NCBI GenBank assembly: GCA_002292975.1
Contig: DBCI01000117.1
Span: 30,162 to 38,579, forward strand
Source of the DNA: Polynucleobacter sp. UBA962
GTDB taxonomy: Bacteria; Pseudomonadota; Gammaproteobacteria; Burkholderiales; Burkholderiaceae
Direction of reading: 5' to 3'
Length of the DNA: 8,418 bases
Below, in pieces: positions 6,895 to 8,418 of the stretch. Made by a program: the position numbers and the translations under genes. The notes under the pieces are model-generated. The model saw only the letters and a program-made list of their open reading frames with translations. It had not been told where the DNA came from and ran no database searches. Every line of letters starts with the position of its first letter. Within the stretch, counting starts at the first letter, position 1.

Positions 6895-7335
6895 ATGAAC
6901 GCATTCTTACGCTCCATCCTCTCATCCTTACTTGTAATAAGCACACTAGGTCTCGGATCAAGCCTTGCCTTGGCCGACTCTACCAAAGTGGTTTATCACA
7001 TTGATGACGCTGCTACTCAGGGATTAAAGGGCCTGCGTAATATTCGGAATCACTTGGATGTCTCACCCCAAACTAAAATTATTGTGGTCACACATGCAAA
7101 TGGTGTCGATATTCTGATGGATGGCGCTAAAGAGGCAAAGAGCGGTACCGAGTATGCGCCCTTAGTTGGCGCATTGAAATCGCGCGGAGTGCGCTTTGAG
7201 GTTTGTGAAATTACCCTCAGAAATCGTAGCCTTAAGAGGGACCAATTTACGCTCGAGGCGGAGTTCACCCCATCCGGAGTGGTGCGGATTGCAGACCTGC
7301 AATATAAGGATAAATACGCCTATATAAGGCCTTAA
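6895..7335 (+). CDS. Exported DsrE/DsrF-like (COG1416-type) protein
   Basis: The 146-residue precursor has a clear Sec signal (hydrophobic 9-26, cleavage likely after ALA at 27), then a small alpha/beta domain of the DsrE/YchN type: KVVYHIDDA (31-39), TKIIVVTHANGVDIL (60-74), LVGALKSRGVRFEVCEITL (90-108) and a C-terminal IADLQYKDKYAYIRP. The only cysteine is C104, in the place where many DsrE-like proteins have their reactive Cys. DsrE proteins of the DsrEFH complex carry persulfide in the cytoplasm; this one should be periplasmic, so a role as periplasmic sulfur carrier or in Sox protein maintenance is inference only. AAGG at 6885-6888 is 6 nt before the ATG. It lies 20 bp after soxB, so it probably belongs to the same transcript. 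Family call good, function unknown. Confidence 0.85.
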   Translation: MNAFLRSILSSLLVISTLGLGSSLALADSTKVVYHIDDAATQGLKGLRNIRNHLDVSPQTKIIVVTHANGVDILMDGAKEAKSGTEYAPLVGALKSRGVRFEVCEITLRNRSLKRDQFTLEAEFTPSGVVRIADLQYKDKYAYIRP

Positions 7336-7343
7336 TGGTCACG

Positions 7344-7366
7344 CCTTATAAGCATAGCTTATAAGG
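7344..7366 (+). terminator. Perfect 10-bp hairpin after the dsrE-like gene (terminator or operator)
   Basis: CCTTATAAGC (7344-7353) and GCTTATAAGG (7357-7366) are exact inverted repeats around a 3-nt ATA loop, starting 8 nt after the dsrE-like stop. The following bases (GTATTTCC) are only weakly T-rich, so intrinsic termination is possible but not typical. Each arm contains the self-palindrome CTTATAAG, so the element can also be read as two copies of a DNA-binding half site. The position fits the end of the sox transcript. Confidence 0.45.
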
Positions 7367-7374
7367 GTATTTCC

Positions 7375-7413
7375 AATAAATCTAACTTTTAATGGCTAAA
7401 TCTCTGATTTATT
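7375..7413 (+). repeat. AT-rich inverted repeats upstream of the small cytochrome gene
   Basis: AATAAATC (7375-7382) and GATTTATT (7406-7413) are exact inverted repeats 23 nt apart. A closer alternative pairing, TAAATC (7397-7402) with GATTTA (7406-7411), forms a 6-bp stem with a TCT loop. Both may be operator dyads for a regulator such as the ArsR protein at the left edge, or chance in AT-rich DNA. Seen directly, meaning unknown. Confidence 0.35.
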
Positions 7414-7422
7414 AATACTTTC

Positions 7423-7463
7423 TATAAAAATCTGCCATAAAATCATGGATTCCTAAATTCCAT
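7423..7463 (+). promoter_or_regulatory. Possible promoter and operator dyad in front of the cytochrome/YeeE genes
   Basis: Two -10-like boxes are present, TATAAA (7423-7428) and TAAAAT (7438-7443), neither with a good -35. Immediately after, 7445-7463 is a dyad, ATGGA-N9-TCCAT, with one further matching pair (T7451-A7457) inside. If TAAAAT is the -10, the dyad would cover the transcription start, a classic repressor position. With the preceding hairpin this suggests the cytochrome and transporter genes are a separate transcription unit. Motif inspection only. Confidence 0.3.
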
Positions 7464-7474
7464 AAGCATTAGAT

Positions 7475-7783
7475 ATGAAAAAAGTAGCGCTCTTATTAAT
7501 TCTTGGCTCGGTCATTTTGTCCCAGTCGATTGAGGCCGCTCCTAACCTAAAGAATGGCAAAGAGATCGAAGATAACAAGTGCTACAAATGCCATGCGGAT
7601 AAATCTGGCTTTGGAGACGGCACTCTAATCTATACCCGCAAGGATCGCCGTGTGCAAAATTTTGAGCGCCTCAAAGTGATGGTGGCGCGTTGCAATACGG
7701 AGTTACGACTCGATCTATTTCCTGAGGATGAGGCTGATGTCAGCGCCTATCTCAATCAGCAGTACTATAAATTTAAGCCCTAA
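7475..7783 (+). CDS. Small secreted monoheme c-type cytochrome
   Basis: The 102-residue precursor has a short Sec signal (MKKVALLLILGSVILSQSIEA, cleavage likely near residue 21), leaving about 80 residues. One heme site, CYKCH at 36-40, is visible. There is no usual distal-Met loop: the only later methionine is M69 in LKVMVARCNTEL, directly before C73-N74. The C-terminal segment FPEDEADVSAYLNQQYYKF (82-100) is the closing helix. The ARCN plus acidic-helix arrangement is reminiscent of the SHP/DUF1924 cytochromes, which use an Asn ligand, but similarity is weak and judged by eye. Likely an electron carrier for sulfur oxidation, given the neighbours. No clear Shine-Dalgarno precedes the ATG. 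The transporter gene starts 6 bp after its stop, so the two are probably co-transcribed. Confidence 0.85.
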   Translation: MKKVALLLILGSVILSQSIEAAPNLKNGKEIEDNKCYKCHADKSGFGDGTLIYTRKDRRVQNFERLKVMVARCNTELRLDLFPEDEADVSAYLNQQYYKFKP

Positions 7784-7789
7784 TTTCTT

Positions 7790-8418
7790 ATGAATGATTT
7801 AACACCAGAGCAGATTAGCTCTCTGGGTAGTCAAGCTTTGTTGATTACTCTGCTAATTACGACCGTCTTGGGCGCCATTATGCAAAAGACCAGCTTTTGT
7901 ACCTTGGGCGCTGTATCCGATGGTATTTTGATGGAAGATTGGTCCAGAATGCGTCAATGGTGCTTGGCAATTGGTATTGCAATTTTGGGGGTAGCCCTCA
8001 TGTCGCACCTAGGATGGATAGATGTTAGTAAATCGTTTTATACCGGTAACCGGGTACTCTATTTGTCCACTGTCATCGGAAGCACGCTCTTTGGTATCGG
8101 TATGGTCTTGGCATCGGGCTGTGGCAGTAAGACCCTAGTACGGATTGGGGGCGGTAACCTAAAGTCGATCGTGGTCTTCATCGTCTTAGGGCTTGTGGCT
8201 TACATGACCATGCGCGGCTTTCTGGGGATGATGAAAGCAAACACCATTGATAAGGTCTCCTTGAGCTTAAGCACCAATCAAGACCTACCAAGTATTTTGT
8301 CTGCTTCCTTTGGAATTGCTAAAGAAAATCTACGTTCGATCTTGGCCCTCATTATCGGCGGCGTATTTATTGGCTTCGCTCTCCTCAAGAAATCCTTCTG
8401 GAGTTCTGAGAACTTACT
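7790..8418 (+). CDS. YeeE/YedE (DUF395) family sulfur-compound transporter, N-terminal part (truncated by window edge)
   Basis: An ATG at 7790 opens a frame that stays open to the window end, giving 209 residues of an integral inner-membrane protein. Hydrophobic helices are visible at about 14-32, 56-76, 89-111, 126-148 and 181-199. Family motifs are KTSFCTLGAVSDG (33-45, C37) and GIGMVLASGCGSKTLVRIGGG (102-122, C111), the cysteine-containing repeats of DUF395 proteins; C58 also lies in a helix. Characterised members include the thiosulfate importer TsuA/YeeE, where membrane cysteines relay the substrate. Here it may import thiosulfate or another reduced sulfur species, or serve sulfur handling linked to the Sox pathway; the substrate cannot be told from sequence. 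No Shine-Dalgarno is visible, and the 6-bp distance from the cytochrome stop suggests coupled translation. Confidence 0.88.
   Translation, partial: MNDLTPEQISSLGSQALLITLLITTVLGAIMQKTSFCTLGAVSDGILMEDWSRMRQWCLAIGIAILGVALMSHLGWIDVSKSFYTGNRVLYLSTVIGSTLFGIGMVLASGCGSKTLVRIGGGNLKSIVVFIVLGLVAYMTMRGFLGMMKANTIDKVSLSLSTNQDLPSILSASFGIAKENLRSILALIIGGVFIGFALLKKSFWSSENL

Noticed and set aside
1..8418. Search for tRNA/rRNA genes, CRISPR repeats, insertion-sequence ends or toxin-antitoxin pairs.
   Set aside because: Coding density is very high with co-directional Sox genes, and no such structure or transposase-like protein was seen on either strand.

Overview
The window carries a nearly complete periplasmic sulfur-oxidation (Sox) locus, with every gene on the + strand. 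Gene order is: 3' end of an ArsR-family regulator, soxC, soxD, soxY, soxZ, soxA, soxX, soxB, a secreted DsrE-like protein, a tiny c-type cytochrome, and the 5' part of a YeeE/YedE (DUF395) transporter that runs off the right edge. The soxCD-YZ-AX-B order, a moderate G+C content by eye and the protein sequences suggest a betaproteobacterium of the order Burkholderiales. A freshwater Polynucleobacter-like organism is my best guess, but that is inference from overall appearance and not from a marker gene.

Layout. Positions 1-195 hold the C-terminal half of the winged-helix regulator, which stops 10 bp before soxC. soxC (206-1600) and soxD (1584-2699) overlap and encode the sulfane dehydrogenase. 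A 96-bp gap follows, with a strong 17-bp imperfect hairpin and a plausible promoter. Then come soxY (2796-3248), soxZ (3295-3603), soxA (3641-4495), soxX (4514-5122) and soxB (5144-6874), tightly spaced and mostly with good ribosome-binding sites. The dsrE-like gene (6895-7335) follows soxB by 20 bp. A 139-bp AT-rich gap with several dyad symmetries separates it from the small cytochrome (7475-7783), which lies 6 bp before the YeeE-type transporter (7790 to the edge). No stretch over 300 bp lacks a gene.

How the genes work together (family knowledge). SoxAX oxidatively couples thiosulfate to the C-terminal Cys of SoxY on the SoxYZ carrier. SoxB hydrolyses off sulfate. SoxCD oxidises the remaining carrier-bound sulfane sulfur with release of six electrons, and SoxB frees a second sulfate. 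Because soxCD is present, complete oxidation of thiosulfate to sulfate without stored sulfur is expected. Electrons leave through c-type cytochromes. SoxC, SoxY and SoxB carry twin-arginine signals; SoxZ has none and should be co-exported with SoxY. SoxD, SoxX, the DsrE-like protein and the small cytochrome have Sec-type signals, and SoxA has what looks like a lipoprotein signal.

The core is a known system. The less ordinary parts are the probable lipid anchor on SoxA, the exported single-Cys DsrE-like protein, the small cytochrome without a standard distal Met, the pairing of a DUF395 sulfur-compound transporter with a periplasmic oxidation system, and the structured non-coding gaps at 2700-2795 and 7336-7474. 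I found no RNA genes, insertion sequences or CRISPR arrays.
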